Source: Belnapia arida
GTDB taxonomy: Bacteria > Pseudomonadota > Alphaproteobacteria > Acetobacterales > Acetobacteraceae
Direction of reading: 5' to 3'
Assembly: GCF_016773205.1 (NCBI RefSeq)
Contig: NZ_JAETWB010000008.1
Location: forward strand, 1-64,000
DNA: 64,000 nucleotides
The position numbers and the translations under genes were made by a program. A model generated the notes under the pieces. It saw only the letters and a program-made list of their open reading frames with translations, searched no databases and was not told where the DNA came from. Of this stretch, positions 55,224 through 63,709 are shown in pieces; position 1 is the stretch's first letter, and the number at the start of each line of letters is the position of its first letter.

Positions 55224-56665
55224 GCCGCCTGCCGCAGCACCGGGTTGCCGGCGAGCGGAAAGACCTTGGCCGGGTTCAGCAGCCATTGCGGGTCGAAGGC
55301 CGATTTCAGCGCGCGCATCTGGTCCAGCTCGAAGGGGGTGAACTGCACCGGCATCAGGTCCCGCTTCTCGACGCCGACGCCATGCTCGCCGGTGAGGCAG
55401 CCGCCGACCTCGACGCAAAGCTTCAGGATGTCGGCGCCGAAGGCTTCGGCGCGGCGGAAGCTCTCGGCATCATTGGCGTCGAACATGATGAGCGGGTGCA
55501 GGTTGCCGTCGCCGGCATGGAAGACATTGGCGACCTGCAACCCGTACTCCGCGCTCATCTCGCCGATGCGGCGCAGCACATGCGGCAGCTCGCCGGTCGG
55601 GATGGTGCCGTCCATGCAGAGATAGTCGGGCGAGATGCGGCCGACCGCGCCGAAGGCGCCCTTCCGCCCCTTCCAGATCGCCAGGCTCTCCTCCACCGTC
55701 TGCGCGACCTTGAGGCTGATCGGATCGAAGCGGGAGCAGATCTCCTTCAGCTTGCCGAGCAGCATGTCCTGCTCCTCGACGCTGCCCTCGACCTCGATGA
55801 TGAGCATGGCCTCGGCGTCCAGCGGGTAGCCGGCATGGGCGAAGGCCTCGCAGGCATGGATGCAGGGCCGATCCATGAACTCGAGCGCGACGGGGATGAT
55901 GCCGCTGCCGATGATCGCATCGACCGCCGCCCCCGCGATCTCGGTGCCCTTGAAGGCGGCGAGCATCGCCCGCTGCCCCTCCGGCGCGTGGAGGATGCGC
56001 ACCGTCACCTCCGTCACGACGGCGAGCTGCCCTTCGGAACCGGTGAGCAGCCCGAGCCAGTCATACCCCGCCGCGTCGAGGTGCCGCCCGCCGATATCGA
56101 CGATCTCGCCCTCGACGGTGACGATCTTGAGGCCGAGCAGGTTGTTGGCGGTGACGCCGTATTTCAGGCAATGCGCCCCGCCCGAGTTCATCCCGACATT
56201 GCCGCCGATCATGCAGGCGAGCTGCGAGGAAGGGTCGGGCGCGTAGAAGAAGCCATCGGCCGCGATATGGTTGGTGATGCCGAGATTGGTGACGCCCGCC
56301 TCCACCACGGCCAGGCGGTTGGCGTAATCGACCTCGATGATCCGGTTCATCCGCATCAGCCCCAGCACGACGGAATCGGCCAGCGGCAGCGCCCCGCCCG
56401 AGAGGCTCGTACCCGCCCCGCGCGGCACCACGCGGACGCCGTTGCGGTGGCAGAAGGCGAGGATCGCCGCCACCTCCTCCGTCGTCCGCGGCAGGGCGAC
56501 GGCCAGCGGCGGCTGCCGATAGGCCGAGAGCCCGTCCGTCTCGTAGGGCTTCACGCGGGCCGGCTCGGTGATGACGCCGTCGCCGGGCAGCAGGGCGCGC
56601 AGCCCGGCCAGCAGCTCCTCGCGGCGGGCCATGACATCGGGCTTCGGGGCGGGCAGGTCGATCAT
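55220..56665 (-). CDS. glcD: Glycolate oxidase catalytic subunit GlcD (481 aa)
   Basis: The FAD-binding PCMH domain shows VRVVPRGAGTSLSGGALPLA, YAPDPSSQLACMIGGNVGMN, SGGAHCLKYGVTANNLLGLK and GSEGQLAVVTEVTVRILHAP. The FAD-linked oxidase C-terminal domain follows with VANVFHAGDGNLHPLIMFDA and CLTGEHGVGVEKRDLMPVQF. It oxidises glycolate (or D-lactate) with electrons passed via GlcF. It is first of the minus-strand glcDE pair and is divergent from a small secreted-protein gene, with about 120 bases for promoters. Confidence 0.95.
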   Translation of the reverse strand: MIDLPAPKPDVMARREELLAGLRALLPGDGVITEPARVKPYETDGLSAYRQPPLAVALPRTTEEVAAILAFCHRNGVRVVPRGAGTSLSGGALPLADSVVLGLMRMNRIIEVDYANRLAVVEAGVTNLGITNHIAADGFFYAPDPSSQLACMIGGNVGMNSGGAHCLKYGVTANNLLGLKIVTVEGEIVDIGGRHLDAAGYDWLGLLTGSEGQLAVVTEVTVRILHAPEGQRAMLAAFKGTEIAGAAVDAIIGSGIIPVALEFMDRPCIHACEAFAHAGYPLDAEAMLIIEVEGSVEEQDMLLGKLKEICSRFDPISLKVAQTVEESLAIWKGRKGAFGAVGRISPDYLCMDGTIPTGELPHVLRRIGEMSAEYGLQVANVFHAGDGNLHPLIMFDANDAESFRRAEAFGADILKLCVEVGGCLTGEHGVGVEKRDLMPVQFTPFELDQMRALKSAFDPQWLLNPAKVFPLAGNPVLRQAA

Positions 56666-56784
56666 GGCGCGCGGTCCTCCGTTCCGTTGAAAATGGGCAG
56701 GTGGGGCGCGTGGGGCAAGCGCCGGGCTTGCTCCGGCAGGGTCGCGGCGTCACTCTCCGCCGCCTTTTCCTCCCGGAGCCTCCC

Positions 56785-57141
56785 TTGTCCCTGCGCCGCG
56801 TCCTCCTGCTGGCCCTCGGCCTGCTCGCCATCGCCCCTGCCGCCTTCGCCCAGCTCCGCGAAGGCCGCTACGCGATCGAGGGACAGAACCCCGACGGCAC
56901 TCCCTACGAGGGTGACTTCGAACTGCGCGAGGGGCCGAATGGCGCCTGGCTCGCCCGCTGGCTCGTCGGCAACGCGCAGATCATCGGCCTCGGCCTGATC
57001 CAGAGCGGGATGCTGGCCATCTCCTTCGTGGTGGACAACCGGCCGGGTGTTGCGATCTACGGCGTGGAGCCGGATGGCAGCCTGCGCGGCACCTGGACCA
57101 CCGGCGGCGGACTGGGGACCGAGACGCTCAAGCCCCAATGA
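56785..57141 (+). CDS. Small secreted hypothetical protein (118 aa)
   Basis: TTG 56785 is chosen as start because GGAG lies six bases before it and it begins the signal peptide (SLRRVLLLALGLLAIAPAAF, AQ cleavage near residue 24). The mature part is a beta-rich repeat-like fold: GRYAIEGQNPDGTPYEGDFE, WLARWLVGNAQIIGLGLIQS, VVDNRPGVAIYGVEPDGSLR, GTWTTGGGLGTETL. This resembles fibronectin-binding-like or YncE-type lipocalin small proteins common in Rhodospirillales; function unknown. It converges on rpmJ with the shared terminator between them. Confidence 0.65.
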   Translation: MSLRRVLLLALGLLAIAPAAFAQLREGRYAIEGQNPDGTPYEGDFELREGPNGAWLARWLVGNAQIIGLGLIQSGMLAISFVVDNRPGVAIYGVEPDGSLRGTWTTGGGLGTETLKPQ

Positions 57142-57146
57142 CGCAG

Positions 57147-57178
57147 AAAAACCCGCCGCGGCGATGCCGGCGGCGGGT
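57147..57178 (-). terminator. Intrinsic terminator of rpmJ
   Basis: ACCCGCCG (57151-57158) and CGGCGGGT (57170-57177) close a long GC-rich stem; on the minus strand it is followed by TTTTT. It lies 34 bases after the rpmJ stop and may also work weakly for the convergent gene. Confidence 0.8.
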
Positions 57179-57211
57179 CCGAACCCCGGATGGACGGCCT
57201 GGGGCCGCTGC

Positions 57212-57337
57212 TTAGCCCTGGCGGGCCTTCAGGCGCGGGTTCTTCTTGTTCAGCACGTAGAGGCGGCCGCGGCGGCGCACCACCACGCAGTTCTTGTCGC
57301 GCGTCTTGGCGGTCTTGAGGCTGTTGCGGATCTTCAT
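57212..57337 (-). CDS. rpmJ: 50S ribosomal protein L36 (41 aa)
   Basis: The peptide begins [17 protein letters not shown] and continues [20 protein letters not shown], ending ARQG. This is the alternative L36 type common in alphaproteobacteria, which keeps one cysteine and lacks the full CxxC zinc ribbon of the classical form. It binds 23S rRNA in the large subunit. It stands alone, as is usual for this paralogue type, and is followed by a strong intrinsic terminator at 57178-57147. Confidence 0.95.
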   Translation of the reverse strand: MKIRNSLKTAKTRDKNCVVVRRRGRLYVLNKKNPRLKARQG

Positions 57338-57428
57338 GACGCGGACTCACTGGCAAGGCGAAGGGGTTGCGGCGGGGGCTCGCACCACCGCCGGAGAGGG
57401 CGCGGGATAAGCGAAGCCCCTGCCTGAG

Positions 57429-58646
57429 TCAATCGCGACCGGCCTCCGCCGCCGCCTGGCGCAGGAAGCCGTCGCGGGTCTGCGGCAGCTTGCGGCCGAG
57501 AACCTGCTCCGCCACCTGGGTCCGCAGCACCTGCGCGGTGCCGCCGGCGATGGCGAACATCCGCGCATCCCGCACCATCCGTTCCAGCGGGTTCTCCCGG
57601 CTGTAGCCGGCGGCGCCCCAGAGCTGGAGGGCATTGTTGGTGACCTCGATGGCGGTATCGGCCGCCAGCACCTTGGCCTGGGCCGCCGCCAGCCGGTCCG
57701 GGAAGCCGGCCGGGCCGGCGCTGCGCGCGGCGCGCCAGATCAGGGCGCGCGCTGCCTCCAGCTTGATCGACATGTCGGCCAGCATCCAGCCGACGCCTTG
57801 GAACTCGGCGATCGGCCGGCCGAACTGGTGCCGCCGCCCGGCATAGTCGAGCGCCTGCCGGTAAGCCCCGGCGGCGATGCCGAGCGCGACCGTCGCGGCG
57901 CCGACGCGCTGGCCGTTATAGGCATCCATCAGGCGGCCGAAGCCGCGGGCGAAACCGCCCGGCGGGTGCAGCACCATTGCATCCGGCACGACCAGCCCTT
58001 CAAAGCGGATTTCCGCCTCCGGCATGCCCTTCAGCCCCATCGAGGGGATGCGGCGGTGGATGACGAGGCCGGGCGGGTCCCGCTCGCCCTCCCGCACCAC
58101 GAGGAAGCCGCCGATGCCGAGGTCCCGCCCCTCCTCGAAGGCGCGGGCGAAGATGAGGTGCAGGCGGGAGACGCCACCGCCGGTGATCCAGTGCTTCACC
58201 CCGTCGATGACCCAGCCATCGCCGCGGCGGACGGCCCGCGTCGTCATCTCCGTCGCGGCGGAGCCGGCCTCGGGCTCGGTGATGCAGATGGCGGGCTTGT
58301 CGCCCCCGAGCACCAGCCCGGCGGCGAGGCGCCGCTGCTCCGGACTGCCATAGGCCATGACGGCGCCAAGCGCGCCCATGTTGCTCTCGACCGCGATGCG
58401 GCCGCAGACGGCGCAGGCGGCGGAGAGCTCCTCGATCACCAGGGCGGCGTCGAAGTAGGAGAGGCCCGGCCCGCCCCATTCGCGCGGGATGGTTAGGCCC
58501 ATCAGCCCAGCCTCCTGCATGCGGCGGACCATGGGCCAGGGATACTGCTCGGTGCGGTCGGTCGCGGCGGCCTGGGCTGCGGCCTCCTGCGCCACCTCCC
58601 GCGCCCGGTCGCGGAGGCGTGCCTGCTCCGTGGTCAACCCGTCCAT
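57429..58646 (-). CDS. Acyl-CoA dehydrogenase (405 aa)
   Basis: The three-domain fold is clear: YPWPMVRRMQEAGLMGLTIP and the N-terminal helices; AICITEPEAGSAATEMTTRA with WVIDGVKHWITGGGVSRLHL in the middle; and the FAD-contacting QFGRPIAEFQGVGWMLADMS with LQLWGAAGYSRENPLERMVR and DARMFAIAGGTAQVLRTQVA at the end. It oxidises an acyl-CoA to the enoyl-CoA; chain length cannot be read. It begins 31 bases after the oxyR stop on the same strand, so read-through from oxyR is possible though not necessarily meaningful. Confidence 0.92.
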   Translation of the reverse strand: MDGLTTEQARLRDRAREVAQEAAAQAAATDRTEQYPWPMVRRMQEAGLMGLTIPREWGGPGLSYFDAALVIEELSAACAVCGRIAVESNMGALGAVMAYGSPEQRRLAAGLVLGGDKPAICITEPEAGSAATEMTTRAVRRGDGWVIDGVKHWITGGGVSRLHLIFARAFEEGRDLGIGGFLVVREGERDPPGLVIHRRIPSMGLKGMPEAEIRFEGLVVPDAMVLHPPGGFARGFGRLMDAYNGQRVGAATVALGIAAGAYRQALDYAGRRHQFGRPIAEFQGVGWMLADMSIKLEAARALIWRAARSAGPAGFPDRLAAAQAKVLAADTAIEVTNNALQLWGAAGYSRENPLERMVRDARMFAIAGGTAQVLRTQVAEQVLGRKLPQTRDGFLRQAAAEAGRD

Positions 58647-58677
58647 AGCGTTTGCTCCCCGGCCGTTGCCGACAGGG

Positions 58678-59601
58678 TTAAGCCGCCTGCAGCGCCGCCG
58701 CAATGGCAGGCGCGAGGCCACGGAATTCCGCCGCGCGCGGGCTGCTCGGGCGCCAGGCCAGGGCCAGGCTGCGGCTCGGCGGGGCGCCGCCCTCCTGCTC
58801 CAGCGGCCTGATCTCGACCGCGGCGCCGGCAAGCACGCCGCCCGCAACCGCGATTTGCGGCAGCAGGGTCACGCCGAGGCCACCGGCGACCATCTGCACC
58901 AATGTATGCAGCGAGGTGGCGGCGATGCCGTCCTCGGCCGGCAGCACCCCGCGCGGCAGGCCGCAGGCGTCGAGCGCATGGTCGCGCAGGCAATGCCCGT
59001 CCTCCAGCAGCAACAGCCGCTCGGCGCCCAGCGCCGCGACCGGCACCCGCTCCTTCGCCGCCAGCCGATGGCCAGTGGGGAGCGCCGCGAGGAAAGGGTC
59101 GGCCGCAATCGGCAGCGTCTCGGCTTCGCCGCAGGCGCAGGGCAGGGCGACCAATAGCAGGTCGAGTCGCCCGGATTCGAGTTGGGCGACCAAGCGCTCC
59201 GTCTGGTCCTCCCGCAGCCAGAGGCGGAGGCGCGGGAAGGCCTGGCGCAGGGCCGGCATCAGCCGCGGCAGCAGGAAGGGGCCGATGGTCGGGATGACAC
59301 CGAAGCGGAGCGGGCCGGAGAGCGGGTCCCGCGCCGCCGCCGCCGTCTCCGCGACCGCCTCCAGCGCCGAGAGTGCGGTGCGGGCACGGCCGACCACCTC
59401 GAGCCCGAGCGGGGTGAAGACCGGGCGCTTCGCCGGGCCGCGTTCCAGCAGATGGGCGTCGAGCTGGCGTTCGAGGGCGATGATGCCGGCCGAAAGGGTC
59501 GATTGCGTCACCGCGCAGGCGGTGGCCGCGCGACCGAAATGGCCATGATCGGCAAGCGCCAGCAGGTAGCGGAGCTGCTGCGGGCTGGGCAGGGAAAGCA
59601 T
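58678..59601 (-). CDS. oxyR: LysR-type peroxide regulator OxyR (307 aa)
   Basis: The LysR helix-turn-helix is SPQQLRYLLALADHGHFGRA, ATACAVTQSTLSAGIIALER. In the sensor domain the OxyR redox pair is present: Cys204 in EDGHCLRDHALDACG and Cys213 at its end, whose disulfide senses H2O2. It is divergent from ahpC-ahpD, the classical OxyR target, and therefore most likely activates them under peroxide stress. A dyad sequence lies close to its own start at about 59620-59636. Length is normal. Confidence 0.95.
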   Translation of the reverse strand: MLSLPSPQQLRYLLALADHGHFGRAATACAVTQSTLSAGIIALERQLDAHLLERGPAKRPVFTPLGLEVVGRARTALSALEAVAETAAAARDPLSGPLRFGVIPTIGPFLLPRLMPALRQAFPRLRLWLREDQTERLVAQLESGRLDLLLVALPCACGEAETLPIAADPFLAALPTGHRLAAKERVPVAALGAERLLLLEDGHCLRDHALDACGLPRGVLPAEDGIAATSLHTLVQMVAGGLGVTLLPQIAVAGGVLAGAAVEIRPLEQEGGAPPSRSLALAWRPSSPRAAEFRGLAPAIAAALQAA

Positions 59602-59762
59602 GCAGAGGACTTGGCTTGTTTGATCGAGCTCGTCAATCGTAATGCCAAAAACTATTCATTGGACCGATTTGCTGCATTGCGTCATAAGCGGCAGCGAGCC
59701 AAGGGAGCCTGTCCCGTTGGTTCCGTTTATGACCCTGACCATAACCTGAGGGGATATCCCGC
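59602..59762. promoter_or_regulatory. oxyR-ahpC divergent promoter region
   Basis: TTGATCGAGCTCGTCAA (59620-59636) is an imperfect dyad around CGAGCTCG close to the oxyR start, and an AT-rich stretch (59640-59665) follows in which the ahpC promoter may lie. GAGGGG precedes ahpC. OxyR binding is expected, but no exact consensus was matched. Confidence 0.4.
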
Positions 59763-60338
59763 ATGCTGACCGTCGGCGACAAGTTCCCGTCCTTCGCCCT
59801 CACCGCCGTCAAGGCCGGCCCCGAGGGCCTCGCCGGCCCCGGCAAGTCCTTCACCGAGATCACCTCCCAGTCCGATGCCGGCAAGTGGAAGGTCGTCTTC
59901 TTTTGGCCGAAGGACTTCACCTTCATCTGCCCGACCGAGATCGCGGCTTTCGGCAAGCTCGCCGGCGAATTCGCCGACCGTGACACCGTGGTCTACGGCG
60001 CCTCGACCGACAGCGAGTTCGTCCACCTGAACTGGCGCGTCTACAACGAGGACATCAAGAACCTCGAGATCCCGATGCTGGCCGACGTCAAGCGCGAGCT
60101 CTCCGAGGCCCTCGGCATCCTCCACAAGGAGGAGGGCGTGGCGCTTCGCGCGACCTTCATCGTCGATCCGGACGGCACCATCCAGTGGGCCTCGGTGAAC
60201 GGCCTCAACGTGGGCCGCAACCCGCAGGAAGTGCTGCGCGTGCTCGACGCGTTGCAGACCGACGAGCTCTGCCCCTGCAACTGGAACAAGGGCCAGGAAG
60301 CCCTCGACGCCCAGAAGCTGTTCGAGAAGGCCGCCTGA
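59763..60338 (+). CDS. ahpC: Peroxiredoxin AhpC (191 aa)
   Basis: The peroxidatic Cys56 is in [10 protein letters not shown], preceded by KVVFFWPKD; resolving cysteines 170 and 172 are in DELCPCNW. This is the AhpC form recycled by AhpD (as in mycobacteria) rather than by AhpF, in line with the ahpD gene 125 bases downstream. It reduces hydrogen peroxide, organic peroxides and peroxynitrite in the cytoplasm. The oxyR gene lies divergently upstream and is the likely activator. Length is normal. Confidence 0.95.
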   Translation: MLTVGDKFPSFALTAVKAGPEGLAGPGKSFTEITSQSDAGKWKVVFFWPKDFTFICPTEIAAFGKLAGEFADRDTVVYGASTDSEFVHLNWRVYNEDIKNLEIPMLADVKRELSEALGILHKEEGVALRATFIVDPDGTIQWASVNGLNVGRNPQEVLRVLDALQTDELCPCNWNKGQEALDAQKLFEKAA

Positions 60339-60345
60339 TCTGGCC

Positions 60346-60400
60346 GAGGGGGGCGTTCAGCCCCCCTCACCCCACCTCCCGCTTGGGAGAGGGTCGGCCG
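60346..60400. repeat. Hairpin and REP-like palindrome between ahpC and ahpD
   Basis: GAGGGGGGC (60346-60354) pairs with GCCCCCCTC (60360-60368), followed by CTCCC-GCTT-GGGAG (60376-60389). The CCTCACCCCACCTCCCGC type sequence looks like widespread intergenic palindromes. It may stabilise the ahpC message or lower ahpD expression. Confidence 0.55.
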
Positions 60401-60463
60401 AACGGACCTGCTGCGGTCCGCTCCGCTCACCCTTCATACAAAAACCTCGGAAGGAGCCAAGCC

Positions 60464-60994
60464 ATGTCGCTGGAAGCCCTGCGCAACCGCCTGCCCGACT
60501 ACGCCAAGGACCAGAAGCTCAACCTCGGCAGCCTCTCGACCGAGCCGGTGCTCACCGAGCAGCAGCGCGCCGGCACCTTCGTCGTCTCGGCGCTGGCCTC
60601 CCGCAACCCGGACGTCATCCGCGACATCCTCGCCGAGTTCGGCCCGAAGCTGAGCCCGGATGCGTTGACCGCCGCCAAGGCCGCAGCCTCGATCATGGGG
60701 ATGAACAACATCTACTACCGCTTCACCCACCTGGTCGTCGGCGACTACAACACCATGCCGGCCAAGCTGCGGATGAACGTCATGGCGAAGCCGGGCGTCG
60801 AGAAGGTGGATTTCGAGCTCTGGTCGCTCGCCGTCTCCGCCATCAACGGCTGCGGCATGTGCATGGAAGCACATGAGAAGACGCTGCTGACGCATGGCGT
60901 CTCGAAGGAGGCCATCCAGGCCGCCGTCCGCATCGCCGCCGTGGTACATGCGACGGCCGCGACCCTCGATGGCGAGGCCGCTCTCGCGGCCTGA
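60464..60994 (+). CDS. ahpD: Alkylhydroperoxidase AhpD (176 aa)
   Basis: The AhpD catalytic block [15 protein letters not shown] gives Cys130, Cys133 and His137, with Glu118 (VDFELW) upstream, the same numbering as the mycobacterial enzyme. It passes reducing equivalents from a lipoamide partner to AhpC. AAGGAG lies seven bases before the start. It is the second gene behind ahpC, separated by a hairpin region. The histidine often found between the cysteines is Met132 here, a tolerated difference in the family. Confidence 0.93.
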   Translation: MSLEALRNRLPDYAKDQKLNLGSLSTEPVLTEQQRAGTFVVSALASRNPDVIRDILAEFGPKLSPDALTAAKAAASIMGMNNIYYRFTHLVVGDYNTMPAKLRMNVMAKPGVEKVDFELWSLAVSAINGCGMCMEAHEKTLLTHGVSKEAIQAAVRIAAVVHATAATLDGEAALAA

Positions 60995-61019
60995 TTCACC
61001 GCGCTTTAACCAGACTGGC

Positions 61020-61047
61020 CCATCCTCGGAACTGGAACCGAGGATGG
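61020..61047. terminator. 10-bp hairpin between ahpD and the EAL gene
   Basis: CCATCCTCGG (61020-61029) and CCGAGGATGG (61038-61047) form a perfect stem that ends in the GGGGAGC ribosome-binding region of the EAL gene. It could be an attenuator that limits read-through or translation. Confidence 0.5.
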
Positions 61048-61059
61048 GGAGCGCCCTGA

Positions 61060-62613
61060 GTGAGTCCTGACGGCGTCGATACCATCGCTTTTGTCGCCCC
61101 CCTCAAGGCGGCGGATCGGGAGCTTTTTCTGACCTTCGCCCTGGCTGCGGCGGAGTTGCTGGTGGAGGTGACGCCGGAAGGCCGCATCGGCTTCGCCGCC
61201 GGCGCCTTCCAGAGCCGCCTCGGCCAGCCGCCTGAGGCCTGGATCGGGCAGCCGGTGCGGCAACTGGTGGCGCTGGCCGACCGTGCCACCTTCGACGCCC
61301 ATTTCAGCCTGCTTCTCGCCAGGGACCGGATGGCGCCGACCGGCTTCCGGCTGAACGATGCCACGGGCACGCCGGTCTCGATCGGCGGGCTGCGGCGGTC
61401 GCGGCAGGACTGCCACAGCTTCTGCATCAGCATCGCCCCTACGCCGCAATGGGCGGCCCGGCCGGCGCTGGCCGATGCGGCGGAATTCCGCCACAGCCTG
61501 GAAACGGACGGGGCCGCGGGCCAGCTCGGCCTGATCGAGATCACCGCGGCGAGGCCCGAGGCCGCGGCGGTGATCGACGAGCACCTGACAGGCGCCTTGC
61601 CGCCCAGCAGCCGCGCCGGCGCGCTCGGCCCCGGCCGCTACGGCGTGATCGGCCAGGGGGTGGACCCCGGCGCGGTCGGGCGGCAACTGGAGGGCCTGTT
61701 GCAGGAGGCCGGGCATGCCGCATCGGTCAACGCCACCAGCCTGCCGCTGGAGGCGCCCGGGCTTACGCCGATGCAGGCGACGCGGGCGCTGCGCTACGCC
61801 CTCTCCGCCTTCAACCGCGGCGGCGTGGCGGCGGTGGTGGAGGCGGGATTCGACAAGGGGCTGAACGGCTTCGTGGCCCATGCCTATACCCGCGCGGCGG
61901 GGCTGCGCCAGGCCATTGCCGACAGCCGCTTCCGCCTTGCCTTCCAGCCGATCGCCTCGCTCTCGACCGGGCAGACGCATCACTACGAGGCGCTGATGCG
62001 GCCGGAGCCGGGCGGCGAGGCACCGCAGGACCCCCAGCAATTCGTGCTGCTGGCCGAGGCGCTCGGGCTGTCGGCGGAGCTCGACTGGGCGGTGCTGCGC
62101 AGCGTTTGCGCCGCCGCGCGTCTTGCCCGCAACACCCGGATCGCCGCCAACATCTCCGGCCTGTCGCTGCAGAGCCCGAGCTTCCGCGGCGCCCTGCTCG
62201 CCCTGCTCGATACCGAGCCCTTGCTGGTCGACCGGTTGATGCTGGAGATCACCGAGAGCGCGGAAATCGAGAACGAGACGGAGGCCGGCCGCAGCGTCGC
62301 CGCGCTCCGCACGCGCGGCCTGCCGCTCTGCATCGACGACTTCGGCGCGGGCGCCGCGACCTTCCGCTACCTGCGGCTGCTGCGGGTCGATTACGTGAAG
62401 ATCGACGGTGCCTATGTCCGCCACGCCAGGCGCAGCGAGAAGGACCGCGCCATCATCGCCTCCATGGTCGACCTGGCGCATGGGCTCGGCACCCAGGTGG
62501 TCGCCGAGCATATCGAGACGGAGGAGGAGGCCGGGCTGATGCGGACGCTCGGCGTGGAACTCGGCCAGGGCTGGCTGTACGGCCGGCCCGGGCCGTTGCC
62601 GGGGCGGGGCTAG
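61060..62613 (+). CDS. PAS-EAL cyclic-di-GMP phosphodiesterase (517 aa)
   Basis: Residues 20-110 resemble a PAS sensor (LLVEVTPEGRIGFAAGAFQS, WIGQPVRQLVALADRATFDA). The EAL domain (residues 290-510) keeps the catalytic residues: HHYEALMRPE, NISGLSLQSP, LEITESAEIEN, CIDDFGAGAATF, YVKIDGAYV and AEHIETEEEAGLMRTLG with GQGWLYGRP. It should therefore hydrolyse c-di-GMP, possibly in response to a redox or small-molecule signal via PAS. The region between, about 120-280, is less conserved and may be a degenerate GGDEF. GTG start with GGGGAGC upstream. Confidence 0.88.
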   Translation: MSPDGVDTIAFVAPLKAADRELFLTFALAAAELLVEVTPEGRIGFAAGAFQSRLGQPPEAWIGQPVRQLVALADRATFDAHFSLLLARDRMAPTGFRLNDATGTPVSIGGLRRSRQDCHSFCISIAPTPQWAARPALADAAEFRHSLETDGAAGQLGLIEITAARPEAAAVIDEHLTGALPPSSRAGALGPGRYGVIGQGVDPGAVGRQLEGLLQEAGHAASVNATSLPLEAPGLTPMQATRALRYALSAFNRGGVAAVVEAGFDKGLNGFVAHAYTRAAGLRQAIADSRFRLAFQPIASLSTGQTHHYEALMRPEPGGEAPQDPQQFVLLAEALGLSAELDWAVLRSVCAAARLARNTRIAANISGLSLQSPSFRGALLALLDTEPLLVDRLMLEITESAEIENETEAGRSVAALRTRGLPLCIDDFGAGAATFRYLRLLRVDYVKIDGAYVRHARRSEKDRAIIASMVDLAHGLGTQVVAEHIETEEEAGLMRTLGVELGQGWLYGRPGPLPGRG

Positions 62614-62626
62614 GCCCCCGCCCCAT

Positions 62627-63604
62627 TCAGGCGACGCGGTGCGGCGGCTCGGTGCCCTTGAGCAAGACGGCGTCCAGGTTCTCGAGGGCGCGATTGCCCA
62701 TGGCATCCCGCACCTCGATCGTGGCGCTGCCGAGATGCGGCAGCAGGGCGACGTTCTCGAGCGCCAGGTAGCCGGGGTTCACCTTCGGCTCGCCGTCATA
62801 GACGTCGAGGCCGGCGGCGCGGACATGGCCCGATTTCAGCGCGGCAATCAGCGACTCGTCGTGGACGGAGACGCCGCGGCCGCTGTTCACGACGAGGCTG
62901 CCCTTCTTCATCTTGGCGATGCGCTCGGCGTTCAGCCAATGGCGGTTGGCATCGCCGCCCGGCACATGCATCGAGATGATGTCGATGGCGCCGAGGAAGC
63001 TGTCCTCGTTGTCGTGATAGATGGCGCCCTGCTCCACCTCGGGCGGCAGCTTCTGGATATCGCGATAGTGGATCTCCATGCGGAAGCCACGGGCCATCGC
63101 CGCCAGTTCCCGCCCGATCCGGCCGAAGCCGAGGATGCCGAGCTTCTTGCCCTCCAGCGTCACGCCGAGGAGCTGGGTCGGGGCCCAGCCCTTCCATTGT
63201 CCGGCGCGGACCATGCGCTCGCCCTCGCCGGCGCGGCGGGCGGCCATCAGCATCAGGGTGAAGGCGGTCTCGGCGGTGGCGAAGCTCAGCACCTCGGGGG
63301 TGTTGACGACGACGATGCCGCGGGCCTTGGCGGCAGCGATGTCGATATGGTCGAAGCCGACGCTGAAGGTGGCGATGACCTTCACGCTCTCGGGCAGTGC
63401 CTCGATGCAGGCGGTGCCCAAAGCGTCGCCGGCGGCGCCGAAGATGCCGGCGGCGCCGACCTCCCGCGCCCGGCGGGCGATCTCGGCCCCGTCGGTCGCC
63501 CACATCTCGTCCTGCGGGTTCAGCCGGGCGTCGTAGTCGCGGGAGGCACGGGCCTCGATCGCCTCGGGCAGCTTGCGGGTCACCAGCAGGATGGGCTTCG
63601 GCAT
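62627..63604 (-). CDS. D-2-hydroxyacid dehydrogenase, glyoxylate/hydroxypyruvate reductase-like (325 aa)
   Basis: The NAD(P) motif GILGFGRIGRELAAMA lies near residue 152; the catalytic Arg is in VNSGRGVSVHDESLI, the Glu in YDGEPKVNPGY and the His in LLPHLGSATIEV. MPKPILLVTRKLPEAIEARA is a typical start. These mark the glyoxylate/hydroxypyruvate reductase (GyaR-like) group, which reduces glyoxylate to glycolate or hydroxypyruvate to D-glycerate. With glcDEF in the same window, a shared role in the glyoxylate/glycolate cycle is plausible. The EAL gene converges on it with 13 bases between stops. Confidence 0.92.
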   Translation of the reverse strand: MPKPILLVTRKLPEAIEARASRDYDARLNPQDEMWATDGAEIARRAREVGAAGIFGAAGDALGTACIEALPESVKVIATFSVGFDHIDIAAAKARGIVVVNTPEVLSFATAETAFTLMLMAARRAGEGERMVRAGQWKGWAPTQLLGVTLEGKKLGILGFGRIGRELAAMARGFRMEIHYRDIQKLPPEVEQGAIYHDNEDSFLGAIDIISMHVPGGDANRHWLNAERIAKMKKGSLVVNSGRGVSVHDESLIAALKSGHVRAAGLDVYDGEPKVNPGYLALENVALLPHLGSATIEVRDAMGNRALENLDAVLLKGTEPPHRVA

Positions 63605-63709
63605 GGGGGACGTCTCCTCGGTTGGGCCTGTCTTACCACCCGGACGGCGTCTTGCCAGCCAGGGCGGCCAAAGGCAGGGTCGCGCCATTCGGATAAGGGA
63701 GCGGGACGG

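Noticed and set aside
61060-62600. Active GGDEF domain in the EAL protein
   Set aside because: No GG(D/E)EF motif is present; the middle region is at most a degenerate relic.
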